Of a stretch of 64,000 bases of DNA, positions 8,315 through 18,200 are shown piece after piece. The stretch's first letter is position 1. The number at the start of each line of letters is the position of its first letter. The stretch comes from Ottowia beijingensis (lineage in GTDB: Bacteria; Pseudomonadota; Gammaproteobacteria; Burkholderiales; Burkholderiaceae_C): NCBI RefSeq assembly GCF_013423955.1, contig NZ_JACCKX010000001.1, positions 434,001-498,000 on the forward strand. Direction: 5' to 3'. The notes below the pieces were generated by a model. That model saw only the letters and a list, made by a program, of their open reading frames with translations, was not told where the DNA came from and ran no database searches. The position numbers and the translations under genes are program-made.

Positions 8315-9632
8315 ATGCCGCAACTCGCCCGCCGACCCTGGGTGCCCGAGCCGTCCGAAACGCTGGTGCAGCAGCTGGCCGCGCGCACGCACGCGCAGGC
8401 GCCGGCCGAGCTGATCGCGCAGATCGACGCGCTCATCGCCGAGAACCACCGCCTACACGACCAGCGCGGCATCAACCTGAACCCCGCCAGCAACGTGATG
8501 AACCCGCGCGCCGAGGCGCTGCTGTCGCAGCACCTGGGCACGCGCGCTTCGCTGGGCTACCCCGGCGACAAGTACGAGGTGGGGCTGGACGCCATCGAGC
8601 AGATCGAGGTGATGGCCGCCGAGCTGGCGGCCGAGGTGTTCGGCGCCCGCCATGCCGAGGTGCGCGTCGCCTCGGGCGCCTTGAGCAACCTGTACGTCTT
8701 CATGGCCACCTGCCAGGCGGGCGACACCATCATCGCGCCGCCGGCCGACATCGGCGGCCATGTCACGCACCACCAACCCGGCGCGGCGGGCTGGTTCGGC
8801 CTGCGCACCGTGGCCGCGCCCATCGACGCCGCCGCCTACAGCATCGACATCGACGCGTTGCGCCGGCTGGCACACCAGGTGAAACCCAAACTCATCACCG
8901 CCGGCGGCAGCCTGAACCTGTTCGAGCACCCGGTGGCCGACGTGCGCGCCATTGCCGACGAGGTGGGCGCGCTGCTGATGTTCGACGCCGCCCACCTGTC
9001 GGGCATGTTCGCCGGCCACGCGTGGAAGAACCCGCTGGCCGAGGGCGCGCACGTGATGACGATGAGCACTTACAAGAGCTGGGCGGCCCGGCCGGCGGCC
9101 TGATCGTGACCAACGACGACGCGCTGGCGCAGAAGCTGGACGCCATCGCCTACCCCGGCCTCACCGCCAACTTCGACGCCGGCCGCGTAGCGCGCTGGCG
9201 CGCGGGCTGATCGACTGGAAGGTGCACGGCCGCGACTACGCGCAGGCCATGCAGGCCACCGCCCGCGCGCTGGCCGAGGCGCTGCACGCGCTGGGCCTGC
9301 CGGTGCATGCGATGGAACGCGGCGCCACGCAGTCGCACCAGCTGGCGCTGCAGGCGGCGCGCTGGGGCGGTGGGCAGACCGCGGCGCGGCACATGGCGCG
9401 CGCGGGGCTGCTGGCCTGCGGCATCGGCCTGCCCATCGCGCCGGTGCCGGGCGACATCAACGGCCTGCGCCTGGGCGTGCCCGAGATCGTGCGCCTGGGC
9501 ATGGGGCCGTCGCACATGCCGGCGCTGGCGTCACTGATCGGGCGCGCGCTGGGCGCCGACGATGCGCTGGTGCTGGCCGATGAGGTGGCGGCGTTCCGCG
9601 CGCAGTTCAGCGGCGTGCATTACGTGACCTGA
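8315..9632 (+). CDS. SHMT-like PLP-dependent enzyme
   Basis: A fold-type I PLP enzyme of the serine hydroxymethyltransferase family, about 440 residues. It is distinct from the true glyA at 45.1 kb. N-terminal features are the SHMT-like NLNPASNVMNPRAEALLSQH and GYPGDKYEVGLDAIEQIE. The PLP pocket has MFDAAHLSGMFAG and then MSTYKS-LGGPAGG with the Schiff-base lysine. The family uses the Ser/Gly or related alpha-amino acid aldol reactions; the substrate here is unknown (2-methylserine or threonine-type aldol cleavage are options). Two frameshifts, near 9087 (one C lost, AGCCTGG to AGCTGG) and near 9191 (one G lost), join cleanly. Ribosome site AAGGAG at 8301. Confidence 0.8.
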
Positions 9633-9654
9633 GGGACGGTTATCCAAGGGTGTA

Positions 9655-10042
9655 TTCATATACTCCCACACCATATGGCTGCTAGCGCCCGATTGATGGG
9701 CGCTGAATACACATACTCCCTAGTCATGATGTAGGAGCGGCGGCAGCCGCGAAGGGACGCATCCGCCTGCACGAGACGCCCCTTCGCGGCTGCCGCCGCT
9801 CCTACCCAGAGAAATCGTGGTGTGCGCCAGGCCCGGTTCAAGCAAGGGGAGCGATTCATATACTCCCCATAATATACCCGTCAGCGCCCTATTGACAAAC
9901 GCTGAAGACACATACTCCCCAGTCTTGATGTGGGAGCGGCGGCAGCCGCGAAGGGACGCATCCGCCTGCACGAGACACCCTTCGCGGCTGCCGCCGCTCC
10001 TACCAAAAGAGAAATCGTGGTGTGCGCCAGGCCCGGCTCAAT
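9655..10042. repeat. Tandem duplication of a 200-bp intergenic unit
   Basis: Units 9655-9842 and 9855-10042 have a period of 200 bases. Each starts TTCATATACTCCC, has an AGCGCCC...GGGCGCT-like hairpin, then ACACATACTCCC. Next comes a long perfect-arm hairpin (GGAGCGGCGGCAGCCGCGAA / TTCGCGGCTGCCGCCGCTCC) around GGGACGCATCCGCCTGCACG, then GAGAAATCGTGGTGTGCGCC. The second unit runs into the stop codon of the small gene ending at 10038. A partial relative (CATACTCCCC...AGCGCCCGAC...ATACTCCC) is at 21,250-21,318. Confidence 0.9.
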
Positions 10043-10247
10043 CGCCGCCGCCCCCGCCGCCATCGCCACCACCGTCGCCCGTGCCCTCGGCCTCGGGCGC
10101 GTCGTTGTCCATCCAGGCGCCACCGCCGTCGCCCTCGCCGGCGGGGTTCGACTTGCGCTCGGCCTTCTGGCGCGCCTTCTCTTCCTTCTTGCGTTTCTTT
10201 TCCAGCTCGCGCTGGCGTTTTTCAAAGCCGTAGTTGGGGGTTGCCAA
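10038..10247 (-). CDS. Small Lys-rich protein with Gly/Asp-rich tail (69 aa)
   Basis: Family not assigned. The likely start is TTG at 10247, nine bases after an AAGGAG ribosome site. The first half is a charged helix (FEKRQRELEKKRKKEEKARQ), the second a Gly/Asp-rich tail ending DGGGDGGGGGGD. Small proteins with this Lys/Glu helix are widespread in Burkholderiales, but I know no function. It lies 20 bases after the DUF2189 gene on the same strand, so an operon is likely. The tail falls against the 200-bp repeat, which supplies its stop region. Confidence 0.6.
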   Translation of the reverse strand: MATPNYGFEKRQRELEKKRKKEEKARQKAERKSNPAGEGDGGGAWMDNDAPEAEGTGDGGGDGGGGGGD

Positions 10248-10267
10248 TGCGGTGTTCTCCTTCAGGT

Positions 10268-11138
10268 TCAGGCCACTGTAGCAGGGGCGGGTGCGGCCGG
10301 CGGCTCCTGCCAGCGCACGGCGCCGCGGTAGGCGTGCCAGCTGGCATGGCCCAGCAGCGGGCCGATGACCACCAGCCCCAGCCCCCAGGTGGCCAGGCCG
10401 ATGCCGATGAGCAGCGTGATCAGCAAGCCCCACCACAGCATGGTGACGGGGTTGGCGAACATCACGCGGATGCTGGTGAGGGCGGCGCTGATGGCGTCGG
10501 TGTCGCGGTCCAGGATCATCGGGATCGACACCACGGCGGTGGAATACACCAGCAGCGCGAAGATGCCGCCCACCATCAGGTAGACCAGCACGAACTCGAT
10601 GTTCTCGGGGTTGAAGATGGCCTGCAGCACGCCCGTGGTGGACGGCATGCCGGTGTTGAAGAACACCGCGAACACCACCAGCGAGGCGCGGCCCCACAGC
10701 AGCTCCAGCACGATCAGCACCAGCACCAGCATGCCCATGCTGCGGATGTGCCTGTCCCACGCGGTGAGCGAGGTGCCCAGCGCCGGCTGCTCGCCCGCCT
10801 CGCGCCGGCGGCTCACGTCGTACAGGCCCATGGCCAGAAACGGGCCGACCAGCAGGCAGCCGGAGGCGATGGACATCACGTACTCGGGCTTGTTGCGGAA
10901 CACCAGCGTCAGCACCACCGCCATCAGCCAGAAGCACACGCCGTAGAACAGTGCGATGCCCGGCGCCGCGCGCAAATCGGCCCAGCCCTGGCCAGCCAGC
11001 GCAGCGGATCGCGCAGGCCCAGCGGCACCATCACGGCCTGCGGCACGGTGGTGGGGGCGGTACGTAGGGTTGGTAGCCGGCGGCTTCCTGCACGGGTGGC
11101 GATGCGGCGGGCGGGGAATCGGTGGCGCGGTCGGTCAT
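10268..11138 (-). CDS. DUF2189 integral membrane protein
   Basis: Inner-membrane protein of unknown role, about 290 residues. The N-terminus is MTDRATDSPPAASPPVQ, then a proline stretch. The conserved entry segment reads LRDPLRWLARGW-ADLRAAPG after repair, followed by about six hydrophobic segments (for example IALFYGVCFWLMAVVLTLVF) and the GPFLAMGLYDVSRR loop typical of DUF2189. Two frameshifts, near 11,050 and near 10,981 (one G lost, AGGGGCTGG to AGGGCTGG), split it. The start ATG at 11138 was chosen because it gives the usual short soluble N-terminus. Confidence 0.8.
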
Positions 11139-11223
11139 GCAGCGGGCGGGGCGATGAAGTTGTCGCGGCCAGCATAAGCCAGCGCCCGGCGGCGTGGCAA
11201 GCCGCTCGAACCCTACACCGGGC

Positions 11224-12252
11224 CTACCCCTGCGCCTGCCAGATGCGCTGCCACACCTGCCGCAGGGCCGCGCCGATGCCCTGGCGCGAGAACACCGCGC
11301 CCTCGCCCGCCGCGGCGCGCGCCGGCGGCATGGGCTGCCACGCGCCGCCCTGGCGCCGCGCCACGGCAAAGTTGAAGCTGTAGGCCGGCTCCAGTCCCAT
11401 GCGCAGGTCGCTCAGCACCAGCGCATCGCCCTGCAGGCGCGCGCGCATGAAGCCGCCGTTGAACCACAGCAGCCGCTGCACCGCCGGCAGCTGCCCCGCC
11501 GTCTGCAGGGCCGCCGCATCGCTGGCGTGCGCGGTGAAGCGCATCGGCCCACGGTCGGCCACCACCGAGCGGTCGCCGATCAGGTAGCCATCGGGCGTCA
11601 TCACCACCACGCGGTACAGCAGCGTGTTGAACGGCGTGGCGACCGAAAAGCGCGGCGCCTCGGCCAGGCCCATGGTGGCCAGCGTGGCCGATGCGGCGCG
11701 GTCCGCCATGCCCTTGGCCAGCACCGACCAGCCCAGGTAGGCCGACGACACCACCAGCCCCGCCACCAGCGCGCGCTGCGCCAGCACCCGGTGGCGCGCC
11801 AGCCAGGCCACGATGCAGGCCAGCAGCAGCCAGATGGTGTAGAGCGGGTCGATGATGAACACCGTGGACCACCAGGTGGGCTGCACCGGGATGGGCCAGA
11901 ACAGCTGCGTGCCGTAGGAGGTGAAGGCATCCAGCAGCGGGTGCGTGATGAGCACCGCCAGGATAGCCCACAGCCAGCGCCGCGGCGCCTGCGCCACGCG
12001 CCCGCCGCGCTGGCGGAACGCCCACCAGATGAACCACGCCACGAAGGGCAGCACGAACAGCGAGTGCGAGGCGCCGCGGTGCAGCGTCATGAGCTGGATC
12101 GGGTCGCTGGTGAAGCGCGCGATCAGCAGCCCGTCCAGATCGGGCAGCGTGCCCAGCGCCGCGCCCGCCAGCAGCGCCGCGCGGCGGTGCGCCGGCGGCG
12201 CGATGGCGGCGGCCACGGCGCCGCCCAAGACGATTTGCGAAAGGGAATCCAC
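11224..12252 (-). CDS. YdjM/DUF457-type membrane metal-dependent hydrolase
   Basis: Membrane protein of the YdjM (DUF457) family, annotated as metal-dependent hydrolases. It shows MDSLSQIVLGGAVAAA, then GTLPDLDGL, HRGASHSLF and ITHPLLDAFTSYGT, whose His/Asp residues are the presumed metal ligands. Four to five hydrophobic segments fill residues 10-175. The last 150 residues are a soluble domain (FNTLLYRVVVMTPDGYLIGD). 342 residues and intact. Substrate unknown. The ATG at 12252 begins the family's typical N-terminus; a longer frame upstream is not supported. Confidence 0.82.
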   Translation of the reverse strand: MDSLSQIVLGGAVAAAIAPPAHRRAALLAGAALGTLPDLDGLLIARFTSDPIQLMTLHRGASHSLFVLPFVAWFIWWAFRQRGGRVAQAPRRWLWAILAVLITHPLLDAFTSYGTQLFWPIPVQPTWWSTVFIIDPLYTIWLLLACIVAWLARHRVLAQRALVAGLVVSSAYLGWSVLAKGMADRAASATLATMGLAEAPRFSVATPFNTLLYRVVVMTPDGYLIGDRSVVADRGPMRFTAHASDAAALQTAGQLPAVQRLLWFNGGFMRARLQGDALVLSDLRMGLEPAYSFNFAVARRQGGAWQPMPPARAAAGEGAVFSRQGIGAALRQVWQRIWQAQG

Positions 12253-12265
12253 GGCGATGAAATGC

Positions 12266-12324
12266 GAATGAAATCAGGCGCCAGCGCAATACCAGAGAGC
12301 GCCAGCAGCTACATCAACCATAGC
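12266..12324. repeat. GATAGC-type palindromic element
   Basis: GAATGAAATCAGGCGCCAGC...GAGCGCCAGCAGCTACATCA, directly upstream of the DUF457 gene and just after the MetC-type gene on the same strand. A diverged copy of the window's main repeat family. Confidence 0.6.
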
Positions 12325-12327
12325 AAC

Positions 12328-13542
12328 TCAGATCGGCAACGCCACCGCCAGCGCCTGCGCCAGGTCGGCCTGCAGGTCGGCCACGGCCTCCAGCCCGAGC
12401 GAGAAGCGCACCAGCGTGCCACGCGCCAGGTGCGCCGGCCACTGCGTGCGCATGCTGGCCAGGTCGTAGGGCACGACCAGGCTCACCGGGCCGCCCCAGC
12501 TGTAGCCGAGCTTGAACAGGCGCAGCGCATCGCAGAAGGCATCGACCTGCGCCGCCGGGTAACGCGCGTCGACGATGACGCTGAACAGCCCCGCCGCCGC
12601 GCCCTGGCCGCGCGCGTCGGCCGCGCCGCACACCTGCTGCCAGGCGGCGTGGCCGGGCGCGTCGTCCAGCGCCGGGTGCAGCACCTGCGCGAAGGCGGCC
12701 TGCCCGCTGCACCAGCGCGCCAGCTCGCGCGCGGCGTGGTCCTGCGCGCGGTAGCGCAGGCCGATGCTGGGCAGCGCGCGCAGCACGGCCTCGGCGTCGT
12801 TGGCGCCCACGCCCAGGCCGAGGCGCATGTGGGTCAGCTTGAGCTTCAGGTGCAGCGCCTCGTCGCGCGTGGTCACGGCGCCCATCAGCACGTCGCCACC
12901 GCCGCTGGGGTATTTGGTGAGCGCGTGGGCCGATACGTCGACGCCCAGGCCCTGCCCGTCCAGGTCGAAGGGGTTGAAGGCGATGCCCGCGCCCCAGGTG
13001 TTGTCGAGCGCGCTGACCACGCCGCGCTGGCGGCACAGGCGCGCCTGCGCGATCAGGTCGGGGAACTCCATGGTCACCGAGCCGACGGCCTCCAGCCACA
13101 CCAGCTTCGTCCGGTCGGTGATGCGTGCGGCCAGGTCGGCCACGCTCAGCGGGTCGTAATAGGCGTGGCTGATGCCGAACGCGGCCAGTTCGCCCTCGGC
13201 CAGCGCCTTGTTGGGGCCGTAGGCGTTGTCGGGGATCAGCACTTCGTCGCCCGTCTGCAGCAGCGCCAGCGCCACGTTGGCAATGGCCGCCAGGCCGCTG
13301 GGCACCAGCACAGTCTGCAGGCCGCCTTCGAGCGCGGCGATGCGCTCTTCCAGCACGAAGGTGGTGGGCGTGCCGTGCAGGCCGTAGGTGTAGCCGCTCT
13401 TGGTCTTCCAGTCGCGCGTGCGCATGGCGGCGACGCTGGGGAAGATGACGGTGGAGGCCTTGAACACGCCGGGCTGCGGCGCGGCAAAGCCTGCGGGCGG
13501 CTGGTAGGGGTGGTGGATGAGCTGGGTCAGCGGGTCGGTCAT
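12328..13542 (-). CDS. metC: Cystathionine beta-lyase (PLP enzyme)
   Basis: Cleaves cystathionine to homocysteine, pyruvate and ammonia in methionine synthesis. 404 residues. It has the Cys/Met-metabolism PLP fold: SGYTYGLHGTPTTFVLEERI, the phosphate-binding VPSGLAAIANV, DNTWGAGIAFNP and the Schiff-base lysine in SAHALTKYPSGGGDVLMG. The C-terminus has GYSWGGPVSL and LVRFSLGLE. The YG-x-x-GTPT and SWGG forms fit cystathionine beta-lyase better than gamma-synthase, though related methionine/cysteine lyases cannot be excluded. Intact. Confidence 0.88.
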   Translation of the reverse strand: MTDPLTQLIHHPYQPPAGFAAPQPGVFKASTVIFPSVAAMRTRDWKTKSGYTYGLHGTPTTFVLEERIAALEGGLQTVLVPSGLAAIANVALALLQTGDEVLIPDNAYGPNKALAEGELAAFGISHAYYDPLSVADLAARITDRTKLVWLEAVGSVTMEFPDLIAQARLCRQRGVVSALDNTWGAGIAFNPFDLDGQGLGVDVSAHALTKYPSGGGDVLMGAVTTRDEALHLKLKLTHMRLGLGVGANDAEAVLRALPSIGLRYRAQDHAARELARWCSGQAAFAQVLHPALDDAPGHAAWQQVCGAADARGQGAAAGLFSVIVDARYPAAQVDAFCDALRLFKLGYSWGGPVSLVVPYDLASMRTQWPAHLARGTLVRFSLGLEAVADLQADLAQALAVALPI

Positions 13543-13641
13543 GCGGCAATGGTATTGCAGCGGCCCCGGCCGGCGCGCGGCGCGGGGCTTGGCGCGGCGG
13601 GCGGCCCGTGGCGCGGTGGCGGGTCTCGCTCGGCCACTACG

Positions 13642-13730
13642 TTATCAATAGCTTCTTGCGCCCGTCATTGAATGATTTCAGAGGCAAATCAATCTGAAAT
13701 GCCCGGATAACGGGCGCAAGCAGCTATCGA
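13642..13730. repeat. GATAGC-type palindromic element
   Basis: TTATCAATAGCTTCTTGCGC...GCGCAAGCAGCTATCGA, with a middle hairpin TTTCAGAGGC-AAATC-AATCTGAAA. It lies in the gap between the MetC-type gene and the upstream TPR-membrane gene, in the path of transcription. Confidence 0.8.
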
Positions 13731-13741
13731 AAAAAGCACCC

Positions 13742-15063
13742 TCAACCCGGCGCGCGCAGCAGCCACTCGGCCTCGCGCGTCTGCGGGCTATCGGGGTAGC
13801 GCTGCTGCAGCGCCGTCAGCACGGCGCGCGCCGGCTCGGGCTTGCCCAGGCCCTGCACCAGCACGCGCACGATCAGCTCGTAGGCATCGGGCACGCTGGC
13901 GTGGCCGCGGTAGCGCTTGTCGAAGCCCTTGAGCAGCTCCAGCGCGGTGCGCGCGTCGCCGCCCTTCCACGCCGCCTGCGCCAGCGCCAGCGTGTGGCCG
14001 GCCTCCTCCAGCGCGAAGTCGGGCGCCCTGGCGCGGCAGGCGCTCCAGGCGCGCAGAGCCTCGGCGCGGTCGCCGCGCGCCAGCAGCAGCGCGATCATGC
14101 GGCGGCCGTGGTCGGCCAGCGTGGCCGTCTGGTCGGACAGCAGCAGCGCCTTGTGGTAGCGGCGGTGCACGGCCACGGCCTCGGGCTGGGTGCGCACGGC
14201 CTCGCGCGCGGTGGCCAGCGCGCCTTGCAGGTCGCCGTCGGCAATCATCTGGCCCACCTCGGCGTCCAGCTGGCGCTCGGCCAGCTTCTCGGGCGACAGC
14301 GCGGCGGGGCCGGTGGCGGGGGCGTCCTCGCCGCCGCCGGGCAGCAGGTCGATGCCCAGCGCGGCGTGGTTCTGGTACATCACGTAGCCCATCAGCGCCG
14401 CCATCACCCAGCTGAAGTAGGCCAGCACCAGCAGCAGCACCGGCAGCGCCAGCCACACGCCCAGCGCCGGCAGCAGCATGCCCAGCACCATGGGCGCGCC
14501 CATGCTGAGCAGGAACAGGAACAGGCACAGCAGCAGGTACGGCGCGCCGATGGCGGTGATGGTGGTCAGCTGCATCAGCGGGTTGATGGCCTGGCGGAAG
14601 CTGTGCGACTGCACCAGCACCATGATGGCCGCCGGCAGCGCCAGCGACACCAGCACGTTCAGCAGCAGGTACAGCCCGGGGCTGCGCCGCCCCACGAAGC
14701 CCAGCACCATGCCCTGCACCAGCAGCAGGGCGAACAGCTTCCAGGGCAGCGGCTTCCAGTCCGGGTCGTCGTGGCGCGGGTAATCGGCGGTGCGCAGCAG
14801 CCCTGCGAGGCCAGCGCCATCACCTTGAAGGCGTAGCGGCTGACGGCCAGCATGAAGCCGATGACGACCACCAGAATCGCCAGCCACAGCTCCAGCTTCA
14901 TGAACAGGCCGATAAGCAGGCCGCTGAGCGACAGCAGCAGCCCGTAGGTGAGCGGCTCGCGCTGGAACGGAAAGGCGAAGAAGCTGTTGAGCCGCAGCCA
15001 GAACGGCGTCGGCCCGCTGGGCGCGCCGCGGCGCGCCTGGCCTGGGGGCGCGGTGGTGCTCAT
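13742..15063 (-). CDS. Membrane protein with C-terminal TPR-like region
   Basis: About 440 residues, family not certain. The N-terminal half has six or so hydrophobic segments (LLLSLSGLLIGLFM, LAILVVVIGFMLAV, LFALLLVQGMVLGFVG and others), similar in layout to DUF4013-type membrane proteins. A DLLPGG linker leads to a soluble C-terminal third rich in Ala/Leu helices (EKLAERQLDAEVGQMIADGD, ALATAREAVRTQPEAVAVHR) that look like TPR or helical hairpin repeats. One frameshift near 14,803 (one C lost) joins LASQG to LLRTADYPR. Start ATG at 15063 follows GGAGGG. It is divergent from the macroglobulin gene, so the two could share a regulatory region. Confidence 0.72.
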
Positions 15064-15244
15064 GGGGTTCCCTCCTGTGCTGCGGCGCTGGCTGCGGCCG
15101 GGGCCGCGGCGCGCCAATTTCGCGAAATTGTAACGATAAGTCTTACAGCCAGCTGCCACGACGCGCGTCAAGCGGCCTGACGCAGCGGGCTGCTACGCTA
15201 TCCACCCACTTTGGCGCCACACGGCGCCGCCGACCGGATCGCCC

Positions 15245-18200
15245 ATGCCTTTCACCGTTTCCGCACCGCGCCGCCTGCGGCGGGTTCTCCGCTCCCTCGT
15301 CTGGCTGGCCGGCGCCGCCGCCGCCAGCGCCCAGGCCCTCACCATCACCGCGCTCAGCCCGCAGGGCGAGGTGGCGCAGGTGCGGCAGATCACGGCCCGC
15401 TTCAGCGCCAACGCCATCCACTTCGGCGACCCGCGGGCGCCGGCGCCGCTCACTGTGTCGTGCGACGATGCCGCCGCCTCGCGCGGTGAGGGCCGCTGGA
15501 CCAGCGCGCGCGAGTGGGTGTACGACTTCGCCGCCGACCTGCCGCCCGGCGTACGCTGCCGCATCGACCCGGTTTCGGGATTCAAATCGGCCACTGGCGA
15601 GCTGCTGACGGGCGCCAGCAGCTATCAATTTCATACCGGCGGCCCGTTCGTGCAGCACATCCGGCCCGACACGTCGCAGCCCATCGAGGAGGAACAGGCC
15701 TTCGTGCTGCAGCTCAACGGCGCGGCCACGCCCCAGAGCCTGCAGGCCAGCGTGTGGTGCGCCGTCGACGGCCTGGGCGAGCGCGTGCCGATCCAGCCGC
15801 TCGACGGCGAGGCGCGGGCGGCGCTGCTCAAGGCCCTGCATCTGGACCGGGAGGCCGCGCAGGCGCCGCAGCGCTTTGCCACCTTCAGCTGCAACCGGCG
15901 CCTGACGCCCGCCAGCCGCGTGCAGGTGGTGTTCGGCAAGGGTGTGGCCACGCCCAGCGGCGTGCTGAACAACGTGGAGCGGCGCTTTGCCTTCACCGTG
16001 CGCGAGCCCTTCACCGCCAGCATGGGCTGCGAGCGCGAGAACGCCCAGGCCGCCTGCATGCCGATCCGCCCGATCACGCTCCAGTTCAGCGCCCCGGTGC
16101 CGCGCCGACTGGCGGAGCAGATGCGCCTGCGCTCGGACCGCGCCGAGCATGCGCCGGTGATCGAGGACGGCCTGGAGGCCGACGCGCTGCTGGAGCACGT
16201 GGCGTTCCCGGCGCCCCTGCCCGAGCGCAGCGGCTTCACGCTCAGCCTGCCGCCCGATTTGAAGGACGCCAGCGGCCGCCCGCTGGCCAACGCCGCCAGC
16301 TTTCCGCTGAAGGTGGCCACCGGGCCGATGCCGCCGCTGGCCAAGTTCGCCGCCGCGCCCTTCGGCATCGTCGAGCGCTTTGCCGAGGGCCCGGACGGGC
16401 CGGCGCTGCTGCCCGTCACGCTGCGCTATGTCGAGCCGAACCTGAAGGCGCAGATCAGCCAGCTGCAGCCGCAGAGCGACGCCGAGATCATTGCCTGGTT
16501 CCACCGCGTGCAGCGCTATGACGAGTGGATGGTGCCGCGCACGCAGGCCGCCAAGGACGTGCGCCAGAAGCTGCTGCCGCCGGTGAACGAGCAGACGAAG
16601 GACATGGTCGAGTCGCGCACCATCTCGCTGCTGGGCGGCCAGCAAGGCGTGAAGACCATCGACCTGCCGCCCCCGCCCAACCAGGGCGGCGGCGCGGCCG
16701 AGCGGCCGTTCGAGGTGGTCGGCATTCCGCTCACGCCCGGCTTTCATGTGCTGGAACTGGCGTCACCACGGCTCGGCCAGTCGCTGCTCGACGCCCAGTA
16801 CGGCGCCAGCCGCAGCATGGTGGTGCGCACCTCGGCGCTGGTCACCAACCTGGGTGTGCACTTCAAGCTGGGGCGCGAGAACGCCCTGGCCTGGGTCACC
16901 ACGCTCGACAAGGGCCAGCCGGTGGCCGGCGCCACGGTGCGCGTGTCGGACTGCCGCGGCAAGGAAGTGGCCCACGCCACCACCGACGCGCAGGGCATCG
17001 CCCGCTTCAAGGGCGTTTCGCCGCAGGCGCCGCGCTGCGAGGACGACAGCTTCTACAGCGACACGCAGCAGGCCTACTTCGTCAGCGCGCGGGCGCAGAA
17101 CAACGGCGTGGCCGACCTGGCCTTCACCTGGACGTCGTGGCAGAAGGGCATCGAGCCCTGGCGCTTCAACGTGCCCACCAACCTGGAGTCGCAGCCCGAC
17201 ACGCGCGCCCACACCGTGTTCGACCGCACGCTGCTGCGCGCCGGCGAAACGGTGTCGATGAAGCACCTGCTGCGCACCGAGACCGGCAGCGGCTTCGGCC
17301 TGCCCCAGGCCAACCCGGACACGCTGGTCATCACCCACGTGGGCAGCGGGCAGGAATACACCCAGCCCTTGCACTGGCGCAACACCGCCACCGGCGGACG
17401 CAGCGCCGAATCCAGCTTTGCCATTCCACCCTCGGCGCGGCTGGGCGTGTACCAGGTGGCGCTGCACGGGGCCGAGCCGTCGGGCGATGAAGGCCAACGC
17501 TTCTACGAATCGGGCCAGTTCCGCGTGGAGGAATTCCGCCTGCCGGTGCTGCAGGGCCAGGTCGGCCCTGAAGGCAAGGAGGCCCTGATAGGCGCCACCA
17601 GCGTGCCAGTGCAGGTGCAGGTGAACTACGTGTCGGGCGGGCCGGCCAGTGGCCTGCCGGTGCGCGTGTCGGCGCTCACGCGCGAGAAGTGGCTGCGCTT
17701 TGCCGACTACGAGGACTTCAGCTTTGCCGCGCCGCGCGGTGCGCGCCAGGGCGGCGACAGCGGCGAGGAAGAAGCCACGTCCACCCAGGACCAGCGCGTG
17801 GTGGCCGACAAGCTGGCCGCCACGCTGGACAAGAACGGCACCGCCAAGCTGACGATTGCCGACCTGAAGCCGTCGCCGCGCCCGCAGGACCTGCTGATCG
17901 AGACCAGCTTTGCCGACCCGAACGGCGAAATCCAGACCCTGCGCGGCACCACCACGCTGTGGCCGGCGGGCGTCATCCCCGGCATCAAGACCGAGGGCTG
18001 GGTCTCGGCCAGCCAGTCCGTGAAGCTGCAGGCCCTGGCGCTGAACCTGACCGGCCAGCCGCAGGCCGGCGTGCCGCTGGACGTGAAGGCCGTCGCCCGC
18101 ATCACCACCACCAGCCGCAAGCGCATGGTGGGCGGCTTCTACACCTACGACAACCGCACCGAAACGCGCGACCTGGGCACCGTGTGCACCGGCACCAGCG

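Noticed and set aside
9720..10233. Small open frames through the 200-bp tandem repeat on both strands
   Set aside because: They are translations of hairpin arms, with no ribosome sites and no codon bias.
11194..13671. An 825-codon plus-strand frame
   Set aside because: It is antisense to the DUF457 and MetC-type genes. Its His/Arg/Gly-rich composition is the typical shadow of high-GC coding DNA.
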